Assembly (NCBI GenBank): GCA_009859145.1
Contig: VRVR01000061.1
Location: 1-64,000 of the forward strand
Source: Andalucia godoyi
Lineage: Eukaryota > Discoba > Jakobea > Jakobida > Andaluciidae
Direction of reading: 5' to 3'
Length of the DNA: 64,000 nt
Shown: positions 10,292 through 20,153 of the stretch, piece after piece
Position numbering within the stretch: the first letter of the stretch is position 1
Layout of the letters: every line of letters starts with the position of its first letter
Made by a program: the position numbers and the translations under genes
Notes under the pieces: generated by a model
The model's database searches: none
Told to the model about the DNA's origin: nothing
What the model saw: the letters and a program-made list of their open reading frames with translations, nothing else

Positions 10292-11452
10292 TCACTCATC
10301 AGCGGGCAAGGGATCGAGTCGGTGGGAGCAGCAGGAACAAGAGGAGTTGTGTTTGAGAAGGGAAGCATGTGCCTTGAAGGCTGGATCCGAAGGAACGAGC
10401 TTCAGGAAATCGAGAGCTGTGCGCGCAAGAAGCTGTTCTTTATCCGCAGAACTAAGCTTCTTGGACGCCTCGATGAGTGTGCCTGGGACATCTTCCCCGA
10501 GAGGGAAAGGATAGTCCGTGCCGAGCATGACCCTCTCAGATCCAAACATGGAGACCAGAAACTCGAGGGACCGCGGATCATGGACTAGCGAGTCTACGAA
10601 AAAGTGCTTTTGCGCAACGTACTTTGTCGGAGGATGCTTGTTGTCCACAGCACACAAATCCGGTCTTACCTCCCAGCCGTGCTGCACGCGACCAAGACAG
10701 AACGGAAACGACCCTCCGCCGTGTGCGAGTCCAATCCGCAGCGTAGGCAGTCGCTCCAAAACTCCTCCAAACACCAGGGAGCACGCGGCAAGAGCAGTCT
10801 CTGCAGGCATCCCGACGAGCCACGGCGTCCAGTACTTCTTCATGCACGCCGAGTCCATGTACCAAGGGTGGATGAAAACAGCGCATCCGAGATCCGCGGC
10901 CGTTTGGAACACCGGGAACAAAGAAGGGTCGTCCAGGGTCTTTGGAATGACTCCCGGTCCACCGACATGCGAGGCGATTTGAATGCCTTTCAGCCCCAGC
11001 TCGTTCACACATCGCTTAAGCTCGAGCACTGCGAGAGCAGGGTCCTGCAAGGGCACAGTGCCGAGTCCAACAAAGCGATCGGGATGCGCCCGGCAACATT
11101 CTGCGAGATGGTCGTTCAAAAACTGGCTCACGATCAGCCCGTCCTGCGGCTTTGCAAAGTACGAAAACAAGACCGGGATTGTCGACAGCACTTGCACAGA
11201 CACACCCTTCTCGTCCATTTCCACGATTCGAGCCTGTACATCATAGCAGTTTCGTTCCACCTTGCGGAAAAACTGACCGTCGTCATACACCATGTCCACA
11301 GTGCGATCTGGAAGATGCTGCAGCGTCATGAACCCACCATACCCAAACTTCTCCTTCCAGTTTGGAATGTGTGACGGCATCAAGTGCGCGTGCACGTCAA
11401 TGCGGAACAGCGGGTCGCGCGTCCCCATCCCTGGTGAACGATATTCAGACAT
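10292..11452 (-). CDS. ACMSD: 2-amino-3-carboxymuconate-6-semialdehyde decarboxylase (ACMSD)
   Basis: 386 aa. The enzyme decarboxylates ACMS in the kynurenine pathway and diverts flux away from quinolinate and NAD. The metal-dependent amidohydrolase motifs are in order: RIDVHAHLMP (H21, H23), the FGYGG segment, FVGLGTVPLQDP, VFIHPWYMD, YWTPWLVGMPAET, AHGGGSFPF and GTDYPFPLGE with the metal Asp. These are near-identical to animal ACMSD. A Cys/Ser-rich tail of about 40 residues extends past the usual C-terminus (about 340 aa in human). No targeting signal is visible, so it is probably cytosolic. It lies between RidA (convergent) and the ALDH (divergent, 510 bp apart), the next enzymes in the route. 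Confidence 0.96.
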   Translation of the reverse strand: MSEYRSPGMGTRDPLFRIDVHAHLMPSHIPNWKEKFGYGGFMTLQHLPDRTVDMVYDDGQFFRKVERNCYDVQARIVEMDEKGVSVQVLSTIPVLFSYFAKPQDGLIVSQFLNDHLAECCRAHPDRFVGLGTVPLQDPALAVLELKRCVNELGLKGIQIASHVGGPGVIPKTLDDPSLFPVFQTAADLGCAVFIHPWYMDSACMKKYWTPWLVGMPAETALAACSLVFGGVLERLPTLRIGLAHGGGSFPFCLGRVQHGWEVRPDLCAVDNKHPPTKYVAQKHFFVDSLVHDPRSLEFLVSMFGSERVMLGTDYPFPLGEDVPGTLIEASKKLSSADKEQLLARTALDFLKLVPSDPAFKAHASLLKHNSSCSCCSHRLDPLPADE

Positions 11453-11962
11453 CCTCTGCTACTCTTCCTTTTTTCTCCTCCTTCTTATTCTTCCCCTTAT
11501 TCTATTTGTATTTCTATTCTTATTCTTATTGCCTTTGCCCCTCTGCTTTTCGGATTGTCGGAGAATCAACGATCAAGGTAGACTTCTGCAGGTGCTCGGT
11601 GTTTGGACTCGGAACTCGGAAAAACATAAAACAAAATTTCAAGAAAACCAAAGTAAAACCGCTGCCACTTATTGCAATATGATGAAGCAATTTAGACGAA
11701 TAGCGGGATTTTCCATGTGGGACCAGGCTGCGAGCTGCTGTACAGCACTGCCCCGAGCTCCTTTTGAGCGCCTTGAAGACAGAACGGGCTACAGACGCTG
11801 CGCTCGGTTGGGTTTCATTGGCAGGTTGAGTGCTGGGGCTTTTCCATTCTGCCGGTTCGTTTGCTCGTAGGCTTGTTTGTTTGGCGGCGTGGTGGTTTTT
11901 GGTACTTTTGTTTTTCATTGCGAGGGGAAAGGAAGCTCCGGGGAAGGTGAAAGAAAGTAGAT
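11453..11962 (+). other. Divergent promoter region of ACMSD and ALDH genes
   Basis: 510 bp shared 5' region of two genes in the same pathway, with pyrimidine-rich tracts next to the ACMSD start. A common control region is likely by position; no motif is recognised. Confidence 0.5.
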
Positions 11963-13483
11963 ATGTCAAAACTGGTGGCTGCTGAGCGTGTTCCTGCGAA
12001 TCTTCCGGCGAGTGTGGCTGCAGACGGCCGGGCGTCGTCTCTTCCGCTCTTGCGAAACTATATCAATGGAGCTTTTGTGGATTTCTGGGGCAGCGATGAG
12101 GTGTTGGAAGATGTGGATCCGTACACGGGGCAGGTGATTGCGTATCTGCCGAGATCGAAGAGTGAGGATGTTGACAGGGCTGTTCGAGCAGCCGACCACG
12201 CACACCGCGTTGGAGAATGGAGAAAGAGTAGCACGCAGCACAGAGCTCATGCGCTGGAAAGAATCGCACACTTGATTGAGAAACATCTCGACGAGTTTGC
12301 GGCGCTGGAAAGTGCAGACACCGGAAAACCGATCACGCTTGCAAAAAACATGGATGTTCCGCGTGCGGTCGACAACTTTATCTTTTTTGCTGCTTGCTTG
12401 CGTGCGTACTCCAACGAATCCACACTGCAAAATGCACCCGTGCAGGCGCTGCATTACACACACCGGACTCCGGTCGGTGTGTGTGCGCTAATTGCTCCGT
12501 GGAACTTGCCACTGTATCTCATGACGTGGAAAATTGCGCCGTGCTTGGCAATGGGGAATACCTGCGTCGTGAAGCCATCGGAATTCACGTCCCAGACGCT
12601 GCATCTGCTGGTGAGGCTGATTCATGAAGCACACATTTTACCTCCAGGAACGCTCAATCTTGTGATGGGGTATGGAGCGGATGTCGGTGCTGCTATGACC
12701 AGCCATGCTCTTGTGTCCGCGATCTCGTTTACTGGTGGAACCGTCACCGGGCAGCGGGTGGCAATCGCAGCTGCGCAAAGCTTCACAAAGGTCTCTCTTG
12801 AACTCGGCGGGAAGAATGCAACCATCATTACCGATTCGACTGATTTTGAGAACCCGGAAGTCATGGCCACGCTGGTTCGCGCGTCCTTTGCGAATTCCGG
12901 TCAGATCTGCTTGTGCGGATCGCGCATTCTCGTTCAGCAATCGATATACGACAAATTTGTGCCAGCATTTGTTTCGCATGTGAAATCATTGCGCTTTGGA
13001 GATCCTCGCGATCCACAAACGCAGGTGGGTCCTGTTATCTCGGCTCCGCACGCAGAAAAACTAGAGATGATCGTGGAGGCTCTTCGGAACACGGGAGGAC
13101 GAGTGCTGTGTGGCGGGTCCCGCATTGGATACGCGGGATTCCAGCCAACCGTTGTGGAGGGTGTCGATCATGGCCTCGTATGCGACGATGAATTCTTTGG
13201 ACCTGTTGTAACTGTGCATCCATTTTCGAATGATGAAGACGCGATTCAAATGGCCAATGCTTCTCGCTACGGTCTTGCAGGCTCTGTATGGACCAAGGAG
13301 ATCGATCGTGGACACAAGATTGCGCAAGGCATGGAAACAGGAATGGTGTGGGTGAATTGCTGGCTTGTACGCGACCTGCGAGTTCCTTTTGGCGGTGTCA
13401 AGGATTCTGGAGTGGGTCGCGAAGGAGGCCAGTACTCGCTGCGGTTCTTTTCTGATGAAAAGAACATTTGCATTCGGTTGTAG
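11963..13483 (+). CDS. ALDH8A1: ALDH8A1-type 2-aminomuconic semialdehyde dehydrogenase
   Basis: 506 aa, full-length aldehyde dehydrogenase. The NAD-binding and active-site elements are intact: APWNLPLYLMTWKIAP, VVKPSE, SFTGGTVTG, the catalytic base Glu280 in LELGGKN, the catalytic Cys316 in SGQICLCGSR, and EFFGPVVTVHPF. The C-terminal VWVNCWLVRDLRVPFGG and the CLCGSR form of the active site are characteristic of ALDH8A1/NbaE enzymes, which oxidise 2-aminomuconate-6-semialdehyde, the product of ACMSD. Together with the neighbouring ACMSD and RidA genes this supports a dedicated aminomuconate route. No targeting peptide is seen. A long (GTT)n tract begins immediately after the stop. Confidence 0.93.
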   Translation: MSKLVAAERVPANLPASVAADGRASSLPLLRNYINGAFVDFWGSDEVLEDVDPYTGQVIAYLPRSKSEDVDRAVRAADHAHRVGEWRKSSTQHRAHALERIAHLIEKHLDEFAALESADTGKPITLAKNMDVPRAVDNFIFFAACLRAYSNESTLQNAPVQALHYTHRTPVGVCALIAPWNLPLYLMTWKIAPCLAMGNTCVVKPSEFTSQTLHLLVRLIHEAHILPPGTLNLVMGYGADVGAAMTSHALVSAISFTGGTVTGQRVAIAAAQSFTKVSLELGGKNATIITDSTDFENPEVMATLVRASFANSGQICLCGSRILVQQSIYDKFVPAFVSHVKSLRFGDPRDPQTQVGPVISAPHAEKLEMIVEALRNTGGRVLCGGSRIGYAGFQPTVVEGVDHGLVCDDEFFGPVVTVHPFSNDEDAIQMANASRYGLAGSVWTKEIDRGHKIAQGMETGMVWVNCWLVRDLRVPFGGVKDSGVGREGGQYSLRFFSDEKNICIRL

Positions 13484-13486
13484 CTT

Positions 13487-13542
<56 letters not shown>
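13487..13542 (+). repeat. (GTT)n microsatellite
   Basis: About 17 uninterrupted GTT units starting just after the ALDH stop codon, in the short convergent gap with the membrane-protein gene. Confidence 0.95.
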
Positions 13543-13543
<1 letters not shown>

Positions 13544-13628
13544 TCCTTTTTTTCTCCCGCGATTTGCAGTCTGCGGTCTGCGGTCTGCAGTTTGTTGAAC
13601 GAGTAGACTTTTGGGGGACGAGCGATTC

Positions 13629-14504
13629 TTACGGGGGCAGTCTTGTGATGTCGGCTGCTCGGGTTGTGATGGATCGGTACGGATAAGCATAAAACTGCGC
13701 GACGCCTGCCGGGGTTCCTTGAATTGATGTTGAGCGCACCACCTGCCACGCACCGATGATTTCTGGGATGACAAAATGCATCAACAAAAACACTCCGTAG
13801 AGAATAGGGGAGCCGACACATGCAGAGCATCTGGCAAACCAATACAGGACCAAAAAGAGGGACAGACAGAGCACCTTTAGAAACAGCAAGAACGAAATCA
13901 ACAGCGCTCTGCCAGCCAAGTCCTCGATGGCGTCTGCATGATTCGAGACTTCCAGGAGAGATCGCAGCTTTGTGCAGCTTCTTGCTATAATCACAAGGTA
14001 CACGAGTGCGATCAGAAGCAGCGACAAGGAAACCCCCAGAAACAGCCAGTGCAGCGGAAAGACACTAACAACGGTGAATGCAATGACTCCGAGACCCAGC
14101 ACAGCAGAGATCGCGAGAGCAAACGCAAAGAGCTTTGAGTCTGATCTCTGCTCATAGATTGACTGCTGCGTGATCAGCGACACGGATTCCAGCGGGTCGA
14201 ACGAGAATATCCGATACGTCTTTTTCCAGAACAGTACGAGCGGCACAAGCGACGCAAAGAACGACAGGCTTGCAACGTGGATCATTGCAATAATCCATTT
14301 TTGAGATGCCAACGTGTCGTCATACGGCACAAAACAGAAGCAGCGGAGTCCAAACGTAAAGATCAAGAGCAGCGCAGAAACCTGCTTCCGATGCGAGTGC
14401 GATCCTCGGCAAATCTTTCGAAGAAGAAGCAGCACAACCAGCACGAACGCCCCACCTCCGTAAAGCACTCCCACCGCTAAATCGACCCAATAAAACGCAT
14501 CCAT
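13629..14504 (-). CDS. Seven-pass membrane protein, THH1/TOM1/TOM3-like
   Basis: 291 aa from ATG 14504. There are about seven hydrophobic segments with short basic loops: roughly residues 8-28, 43-60, 72-95, 125-147, 152-172, 196-222 and 228-248. The segment around residues 53-95, with an Arg/Phe-rich TM end, a loop, then a long hydrophobic helix ending LFWKKTYR, recalls the THH1/TOM1/TOM3 family of plant and protist receptor-like membrane proteins. This is a resemblance, not a firm assignment; another GPCR-like family is possible. There is no cleavable signal. It is convergent with the ALDH gene and divergent from the MHYT-cyclase gene across a 936-bp gap. Confidence 0.75.
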   Translation of the reverse strand: MDAFYWVDLAVGVLYGGGAFVLVVLLLLRKICRGSHSHRKQVSALLLIFTFGLRCFCFVPYDDTLASQKWIIAMIHVASLSFFASLVPLVLFWKKTYRIFSFDPLESVSLITQQSIYEQRSDSKLFAFALAISAVLGLGVIAFTVVSVFPLHWLFLGVSLSLLLIALVYLVIIARSCTKLRSLLEVSNHADAIEDLAGRALLISFLLFLKVLCLSLFLVLYWFARCSACVGSPILYGVFLLMHFVIPEIIGAWQVVRSTSIQGTPAGVAQFYAYPYRSITTRAADITRLPP

Positions 14505-15440
14505 GCCTCAAATACCTTTCAACAACAAAAACAACAAGCAGTCCAGCAACTCGGCATCAAAAAACGGAAGTGAAACCCGTAAAAAACGAAAGAACAGGAT
14601 AAACGTGCTGTGCGGGGGAGGAAACCCCAAGGGAGAAATGAAAAAAAAACGGAAATAACGTCGCATGAGGCATTCCCGTCGTGACGACAGTCGCCAATCT
14701 GTCGTAGTCCATCCAGGAGCTCAAGCGAGGGCGGGGAAAAAGAAACGGACCGACAAAAAAAAAACGAGAGAGAAAGGCTTTCCATTTTACCCGCATCACG
14801 CGGCATTGGAAGGACGACCGAGGCGGAGAGGTTCGACTTCAGCAGTGGAAGTGTCAACGTGACTGGGCTAGGTTAACACTGGCCCGTGTCAGTACTGCTC
14901 ACAATGGACGGCGTTTCTTGCGACAAAAACGTGTGTGTGTCAACAAGAATGGACAAACCAGCCAAGAAAGTTAATTTAAATTTTTTATGGAAAAATGGAT
15001 CCGTACTGGAATACACTTGGGTTCTCTTTCTCTCACTCCATACCTTTTGACGCAACATAGTACCACACAGGTTTTTTCTTCTCTTCTTCTTTTGTTTCCT
15101 TTTCTCCCTCAACACGCTGCTCTCTGTCGTCCTTTTTTGTCTGTCTGTCCCTCGCTTTGCTGAATAGACTGTGCATTTCTTTCTGTCCTCTACCTGTCTT
15201 GAATTGCAATGGACTTCCCGCTTTTCGTCTCCACCACCCCTGCATGATCAACTAGTTACGAGACATCCCAAAAGACAGAGCTTCACACATCGCACACCTC
15301 CACACATCACACACGCCGCCTGAAGATTCTCCTGTCGAATTGCGTTTCTTTTTGTACTACTTGAAGTTTTTGACATCGTCATCAGCGTCGACACCACCAC
15401 TGCCACTTAACGTCCCCTTTCTTTGTTGTACATTCAATTA
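14505..15440 (+). other. Divergent intergenic region, no gene
   Basis: 936 bp between the membrane protein and the cyclase. It contains A-rich and T/C-rich tracts. No frame has recognisable features, and no RNA or repeat-family copy is seen. Confidence 0.5.
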
Positions 15441-15918
15441 ATGGGTGAGCTGCTGGTTCCTGGGACTCCGTTGGAGACTCGCTGGAATCTGTTCCTCGTG
15501 GTTCTCTCTATTTTTCTGTCTTTATTCGGATCATTTACAGCTATGCAACTCGCCTTGGCGGCAAAGTCCGCAAGGGCCGATGCAAAGTCCAGACATGCAC
15601 TGTACGTTTTGTCTGCGTTCTCTCTTGCGTGCTGCGGTGTCTTTGCATTCCACTTTTTGGGCATGTTGGCTCTTGAATTTCACCCGTATGTTGAAATTCA
15701 GTATGACGCAAAAATGACTTCGCTGTCGCTCATCTGCTGTTTGCTGTGCTGCGAGGTGTCCTTGTTCGTGCTGATCTACGGCAGAAGAGATCGCTTGGGC
15801 GCTGTGGATGTGCGCGGGGCAGATCACATATACTGGGTCCGAAACCGCAGGAATTCAATGTCCGAGCTGGATGTTGTACAGCGTAATACCCCCGGACTTC
15901 CTATGGACTCTAGCTCTA

Positions 15919-15952
<34 letters not shown>

Positions 15953-17636
15953 TGGTTCTGCTTCGAGCGATTCCGAGGGTCCACTCGACGGCTCCGACAG
16001 TTTGGAGCGGCAGCAAATGCTGAGCCAATCCAGCCAGGATGGAGGTATGCAGTCCTCCACCCCGGACGGCGAGGATCCAGAAATTGCTGAAACGCAGTCG
16101 GAGGATTCGGAAGTGGATAACTATGTGTTGGACATTTCGGACGGTCGAGTCTCGCACTTTGAACAGCCGCCGCTGCATCGCAGGAGAGGACTGCATCGGC
16201 GCCATTCGTTGGACATGGCCTCGCATCGTGGACGCGGACCCCATGGAGAGCCAGTACCCCCACTTCCTGCATTCAGCAGTGACCGACATCCCGGTCGTCA
16301 TCCAGAGCACCGCAGCTACTCCAGTCCTGCGGCTCCCGAATATCACTTGCGATTCCGGTGGCCAGTTCGCTGGGCATTGTGCTTCAAAAAGGGCGCGCAA
16401 CAAATGCTGGGCCTGAGCAGCATTGACAAGTTCCGGTATCTGTCAGTGTCGTTCCTATTTGCAGTGGGTCTCGGAACGATGCACTTCATGGGAATGGCCT
16501 CGATGACCGGGCCGATTCGAGGTACGTACGGAATACCTCTCTTGGTCGTGAGCCTTTTGATTTTGGCAGTCAGCGGGTTCGTCGCTGCGGTGGCGTTTGA
16601 TGTTGTCAGCAACGCTCGACAGATTGTGTCCTTCTCCACAGGCATTTCCTCGGGAGTCGCGCTGTTCCATTACATTGCGATGCTCTCCATGGACTTTGTG
16701 TACGATCCGTTTTCCAAGCGGAACGTTGATAATTCGTCCGCATGGCTCTACATGTCCAACTTGTCTCGATCGGATCTCGCTGTGCTTGTGATTGTGATTG
16801 CGCTTCTTGTGTGCCTGTTTTTGCAAGGTATCCAGTCGATTTTTGTTTCGCGCGTCAACAGCGAATTAGAAACGATGATGGCAGAGCTTTCGCGAGAAAA
16901 GGCGAGGTCCGAAGCGCTCCTCTTGAACATCCTTCCCAAGGATGTCGCGGAGATCATGAAGAAACACGGTGGCTCGCATCTTATCCATCGCAAGATTGAA
17001 TCCTGCAGCGTACTCTTTTGCGATCTCGTGAACTTTACTCCTCTCGCTGCCACCCTGACATCCTTCCAAGTAGTCTCCATGCTGCACCGCTTGTTTTCGG
17101 GCCTGGATGACATCTGCGAGTCCTACGGGATTGAAAAGATCAAGACAATTGGCGACTGCCTCTTTGCACTGTCCGAAGGGCCGAACCATGCGACACGTGC
17201 TCTCGAGTTCGCACTCGCTGTTGTGGATGTCGTGGAGAAGAAGTGGTCGCACAAGGGACTGCAGATTCGAATCGGAGTGGCCAGCGGGTCTGCGTCCGCC
17301 GGTATTGTAGGGCGGCGGAAGTGGCTGTACGACTTGTTTGGCGACGTCATCAACGTCGCCAGTCGGATGGAATCCACGTCTTTTCCGCAGTGTGTGCAAA
17401 TCAGCAATGCGACATATGAACTGCTTCTGGGAGAAAACGCGGTCTCGCCGTCATTACGCTTTCGATTCTCCGACTTTGTCCAACGACGGGTGCTTATCAA
17501 GGGTAAGGGGTTCATGACCACTTGGGTCTGGGTCCACCCGAGCCAGTTTCAGATTCGCAAGCTTGTGGAATCCGAGGAAGAAGAGCAACCCCCCGATCTC
17601 ATCTCTGTCGACGGTGCGTCGGATCTCGATTCGTAA
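15441..17636 (+). CDS. MHYT-domain adenylate cyclase
   Basis: 731 aa from ATG 15441. The N-terminal membrane part holds three copies of an MHYT-type motif in transmembrane helices (FHFLGM, MHFMGM, FHYIAM). MHYT domains are proposed copper and gas/redox sensors in bacteria. A Ser/Gly/acidic cytosolic-type insert (about 150-280) separates the first motif from the next membrane helices. The class III cyclase domain occupies about 490-690. It has metal-binding Asp528 (FCDLVNFT) and Asp572 (KTIGDC), with Lys569 and Asp631 (YDLFGD) as the adenine-selecting pair, and the NVASRM transition-state residues. Lys/Asp rather than Glu/Cys predicts ATP, hence cAMP, as product. The catalytic set is complete. 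A single sensor-cyclase polypeptide would link a membrane ligand to cAMP. Confidence 0.93.
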
Positions 17637-17748
17637 TGTATTTTAATTTTAGTTCGTTTTAAATTTTTAATTTAATAATAATAATAAAAACTGAACAGCT
17701 GTACTCTTCCGGGGAAAAAAAAGGGCTAATAAAGAGGAAAAAATTACT

Positions 17749-17833
17749 TGCACGCGCTGGGATTCGAACCCAGGCCCTCGAATGAAGAGTCGAACTTGAG
17801 TCGACCGCCTTAGACCAACTCGGCCACACGTGC
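17749..17833 (-). tRNA. tRNA-Leu(CAA), copy 1
   Basis: 85 nt including the discriminator A. It folds as a class II tRNA: acceptor GCACGTG/CGCGTGC, D stem GCC/GGC, anticodon stem GTCGA/TCGAC with loop CTCAAGT (anticodon CAA), a paired variable arm (TCTTC/GAGGG), and T arm CTGGG-TTCGAAT-CCCAG. There is no intron. A T-rich terminator follows on the minus strand. It is identical to the copy at 62991-63075. Confidence 0.97.
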
Positions 17834-18118
17834 CCATTCCAGGGGAGTCGCTCCGAGTATTCAGTCTTGTTTTTTTTTCTTCTCCAACAGTGATCCGCTT
17901 GGGCCAAAAACAGCGGCAGAGGCCCATGCATCAATTGATGGAACAGCATCCTATGTTTCCCGGTAGACTTTGGGAGATGTCTTTTCGCTTTCGCCTTTCG
18001 CTTCTCCATCCTTTTTGGTATTTTGATCCTATTTTCATATGGAATTGAGCTTTATTTTTATTTTTATTTTTATTAATTGTACACATAATCTTCTAGATCG
18101 TCGCAGTGATTCGTAGCA

Positions 18119-18508
18119 ATGAGCGACAAGTCCGGAGTGAACCCCAAGGCATACCCCCTTGCAGACTCTGCATTGACTGCGCGTATCCTTGATCTTGTGC
18201 AGCAGTCGTGCAATTTCAAGCAGCTGCGCAAGGGAGCCAACGAAGCGACCAAGGCCCTGAACCGTGGAATTTCGGAAATCATCATCATGGCCGCGGATGC
18301 CGAGCCTATTGAGATTTTGCTCCACCTCCCGCTCTTGTGTGAGGATAAGAACGTGCCCTATGTCTTTGTCCCCTCGAAGACCGCCCTTGGACGAGCATGC
18401 GGCGTCAGCAGACCCGTCATTTCAGCTGCTGTCCTCATCAACGAGGGCTCGCAGCTCAAGCAGGCTATCGACGGTGTCAAGCTCGCCGTTGAGAAACTCG
18501 TCGTCTAA
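18119..18508 (+). CDS. SNU13: SNU13 / NHP2L1 (15.5K) RNA-binding protein
   Basis: 129 aa, the usual length of the family, from ATG 18119. It is an L7Ae/L30e-fold protein that binds kink-turns in U4 snRNA and box C/D snoRNAs, acting in the U4/U6.U5 tri-snRNP and in rRNA methylation. Diagnostic sequence: [50 protein letters not shown] and [11 protein letters not shown]. This is strikingly close to animal and yeast Snu13. No intron is needed. It is followed on the same strand by the release-factor gene. Confidence 0.97.
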   Translation: MSDKSGVNPKAYPLADSALTARILDLVQQSCNFKQLRKGANEATKALNRGISEIIIMAADAEPIEILLHLPLLCEDKNVPYVFVPSKTALGRACGVSRPVISAAVLINEGSQLKQAIDGVKLAVEKLVV

Positions 18509-18727
18509 GTTTGTTTGTCTGTTTAATTCCACGCACCAGTAAAGAAATACTATCGATTCCACCCGCTATTCTCTTACTCTGTTGGTTTCCTCTTCTTTTT
18601 TTCTTTTTTTCTTTTTTTTTTATTTTATTCCCCCTTTATATTAAATTTTCCCACTCTTCATTCACTCGTTCGATTGATCTTGCGCTTTCCTTTGGTGTTT
18701 TTGGCGTGGTGCCAAAAGACACTGCAG

Positions 18728-19231
18728 ATGTTCTCACGGATGTGTGCAGTCGCAAGGATCGCAAGCTGGCCTGGGCAGGCGCGTTGCTATGCGGTACCAA
18801 TGTCTCAAGGTGTTCTTGTTTGTGGCGGAGGAGGTCGTGGTGCGGCAGTTCGGCAGTTTTCCACGGATGCTCCGTTTGTGGGAGGAAAGTTCTTCACGGA
18901 AGAAGAGATTGAAGAGCAATTTACAAAGGGCAGTGGGAATGGCGGTCAAAAGGTGAACAAGTCTGTGAACGCAGTCATTCTGAAGCACATTGCAACGGGT
19001 ACGATGGTGAAGTGCCATGCCGAGCGGTCTCTGTACGTCAACAGAAAGATTGCTCGGAAGCTGCTGGATGGGCATTTGGACGCCATCTTGAACGGCAAAG
19101 ACAGCAAAGTCGAACTTCAAAAGGCAAAAGTCCGCAAGCAACGCGACCGACGACGCAGACGACAGGCCGCCAAGAAGCAGGACGATGAGGACAGCGACCA
19201 CGAGATCGACACGATTCCACAAGCACTTTAG
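18728..19231 (+). CDS. Mitochondrial MTRFR/C12orf65-like peptide-release factor
   Basis: 167 aa from ATG 18728. The first 50 residues are Arg/Ala/Ser-rich without acids and contain RQFST before the mature start, a typical mitochondrial targeting signal with a cleavage site. The class I release-factor domain has the catalytic GGQ in GSGNGGQKVNKSVNAV and a CHAERS-type RSL segment. It ends in a very basic helix (RKQRDRRRRRQ) and an acidic tail. The lack of codon-recognition domains and the basic C-terminus match MTRFR (C12orf65) and ICT1-like rescue factors, which free stalled peptidyl-tRNA in mitochondrial ribosomes. MTRFR is favoured over ICT1 by overall shape; this is not certain. Confidence 0.9.
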   Translation: MFSRMCAVARIASWPGQARCYAVPMSQGVLVCGGGGRGAAVRQFSTDAPFVGGKFFTEEEIEEQFTKGSGNGGQKVNKSVNAVILKHIATGTMVKCHAERSLYVNRKIARKLLDGHLDAILNGKDSKVELQKAKVRKQRDRRRRRQAAKKQDDEDSDHEIDTIPQAL

Positions 19232-19376
19232 AAATGGTCGTCATCATCACCATCATCGCCACCCCCACCGCCACCGCCACCACGATGGCGCTCATTTTCT
19301 GACAACAATCATAGGGCGGGATGCAGTGCTGCTACTTTGTCTTTACTATCGTATAGGGTGTCGCCCGTGCCGCACA

Positions 19377-20153
19377 CTAGTCATCATCTTCTCGATCATC
19401 GTCATCCCCGTCGCCGTTGTCATTGTTGGAGATCCTTCTATAGTCTTTCCTGGCGCCTGCGATTCCCGCAAGTTCCTCGTACTCCTCGGGCATTTCCAGC
19501 CCGCGCGTCTGGATTGCCTGTGCTCGGTGGAGCTCCCACTCGAGGAAATCGTCTCGGAACCCGCTGTGCCCTGCGCCCTTTGGAAATACGAACCTTCCGA
19601 TCCCAATGAACTGGACCGCGACGTCCGCGTTCTTGTACACGAGAATCGTCGGCATCTTGTCCCTCGGGTAGTTCTGGATCGCCTCCTTACCGTAAATCTC
19701 GACGAATTTCGAGCTTGGGTATCGCGCCGCAAGTTTCTTGAACGCCTTCTGCACGACCTCCGAGTCTGGGTATCCTTCTTCAAAGAGCAGCACGATGACC
19801 GGGTACGTTCTGGAGGTCTGTGTCACTGCCTGCTCCCATTCCACCTTCCGGATCTGCTGAACCGCGCCAAACACCGCGCTCTTCTTCAGCTCCTGCATCT
19901 GTCGTACACGCTCTTTACGGTAGTTTGCAAGAAACTCTGCATCGTCGTCCGCCCCGCGGTCTTCCGCCTCTTCCTCCATTGTCCGCAGCGATGCGTCGGA
20001 CGCCTTTGCATACGGGTCCGCTGCTCGCTCGTCAATCGCATCCTCCACAAGCTCCTCCAGCTGCTTCGCCGCCGCTTCTTCCTGCGAAATGTTGCCGTAC
20101 TTGCGCTGCACCCGCACCCAATCCGACTCGTACTTTTGATACGGATTCGACAT
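19377..20153 (-). CDS. Phosducin-like protein (PDCL2/3, Plp2 type)
   Basis: 258 aa from ATG 20153. An N-terminal helical acidic part is followed by a thioredoxin-like domain (about 95-215). Family motifs are DAEFLANYRKERVRQMQ, the VFGAV turn, VIVLLFEEGYPDSE, KFVEIYGKEAIQNYP and MPTILVYKNADVAVQFIG. The redox Cys pair of true thioredoxins is absent, as expected. Plp2/PDCL3 assists the CCT chaperonin in folding actin and tubulin. The C-terminus ends in an Asp-rich run. The gene is convergent with the release-factor gene and divergent from the SET-domain gene. Confidence 0.93.
   Translation of the reverse strand: MSNPYQKYESDWVRVQRKYGNISQEEAAAKQLEELVEDAIDERAADPYAKASDASLRTMEEEAEDRGADDDAEFLANYRKERVRQMQELKKSAVFGAVQQIRKVEWEQAVTQTSRTYPVIVLLFEEGYPDSEVVQKAFKKLAARYPSSKFVEIYGKEAIQNYPRDKMPTILVYKNADVAVQFIGIGRFVFPKGAGHSGFRDDFLEWELHRAQAIQTRGLEMPEEYEELAGIAGARKDYRRISNNDNGDGDDDDREDDD

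Noticed and set aside
13468-13686. Poly-Val and poly-Cys/poly-Asn frames around 13.5 kb
   Set aside because: Translation of the (GTT)n microsatellite; no flanking coding features.
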